Shown in pieces: positions 7,232 to 8,557 of a stretch of DNA of 8,557 bases; position 1 is the first letter of the stretch, and each line of letters opens with the position of its first letter. This stretch comes from Actinomycetota bacterium. Its GTDB lineage: Bacteria; Actinomycetota; Thermoleophilia; Solirubrobacterales; Solirubrobacteraceae. The notes beneath the pieces are model-generated. The model was not told the origin of the DNA, searched no databases, and saw only the letters and a program-made list of their open reading frames with translations. Position numbers and translations under genes: made by a program. The stretch is taken from the NCBI GenBank assembly GCA_019348575.1, contig JAHWJE010000042.1, positions 1-8,557 of the forward strand, in the 5' to 3' direction.

Positions 7232-8557
<1,326 letters not shown>

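Overview
The window is very GC-rich and densely coded, with a strong G/C preference at third codon positions. Genes overlap by ATGA stop/start junctions or sit very close together. Protein families and gene content point to an actinobacterium. A Thermoleophilia/Solirubrobacterales-type genome is a reasonable guess, but that rests on general resemblance and not on a marker gene.

Layout. (1) 1-941, minus strand: a saccharopine dehydrogenase-like NAD(P)-binding protein whose 3' end lies outside the window. (2) 942-999: a divergent promoter region. (3) 1000-3644, plus strand: an M20 zinc amidohydrolase/peptidase whose stop overlaps the start of a LytR-CpsA-Psr (LCP) membrane protein with an unusual extra C-terminal domain. 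(4) 3734-7231, plus strand: UDP-glucose 6-dehydrogenase, mannose-1-phosphate guanylyltransferase and a bifunctional phosphoglucose/phosphomannose isomerase, closely packed and probably one operon. (5) 7302-8557, plus strand: a small MerR-family regulator overlapping by 4 nt the start of adenosylhomocysteinase (ahcY), which runs off the right edge. A 26-bp imperfect palindrome overlaps the likely -10 box of merR and is a good candidate for its operator.

How the genes work together. The central block makes activated sugars for envelope glycans. The isomerase turns fructose-6-phosphate into mannose-6-phosphate, a phosphomannomutase not present here would give mannose-1-phosphate, and ManC makes GDP-mannose. 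Ugd oxidises UDP-glucose to UDP-glucuronate. LCP proteins typically transfer finished glycopolymers from lipid carriers onto peptidoglycan. The same kinds of genes (LCP, manC, PGI/PMI-like SIS protein, sahH) lie in one neighbourhood in Mycobacterium tuberculosis as I recall it, so the order may be an old actinobacterial arrangement.

The least expected items are the translationally coupled merR-ahcY pair with its palindromic promoter, the C-terminal domain on the LCP protein, and starts with a -10-like hexamer about 9-11 nt before the ATG and no clear Shine-Dalgarno, which suggests leaderless or nearly leaderless transcripts. I saw no RNA genes, insertion sequences, CRISPR arrays or phage genes. 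No stretch over 300 bases lacks a gene.
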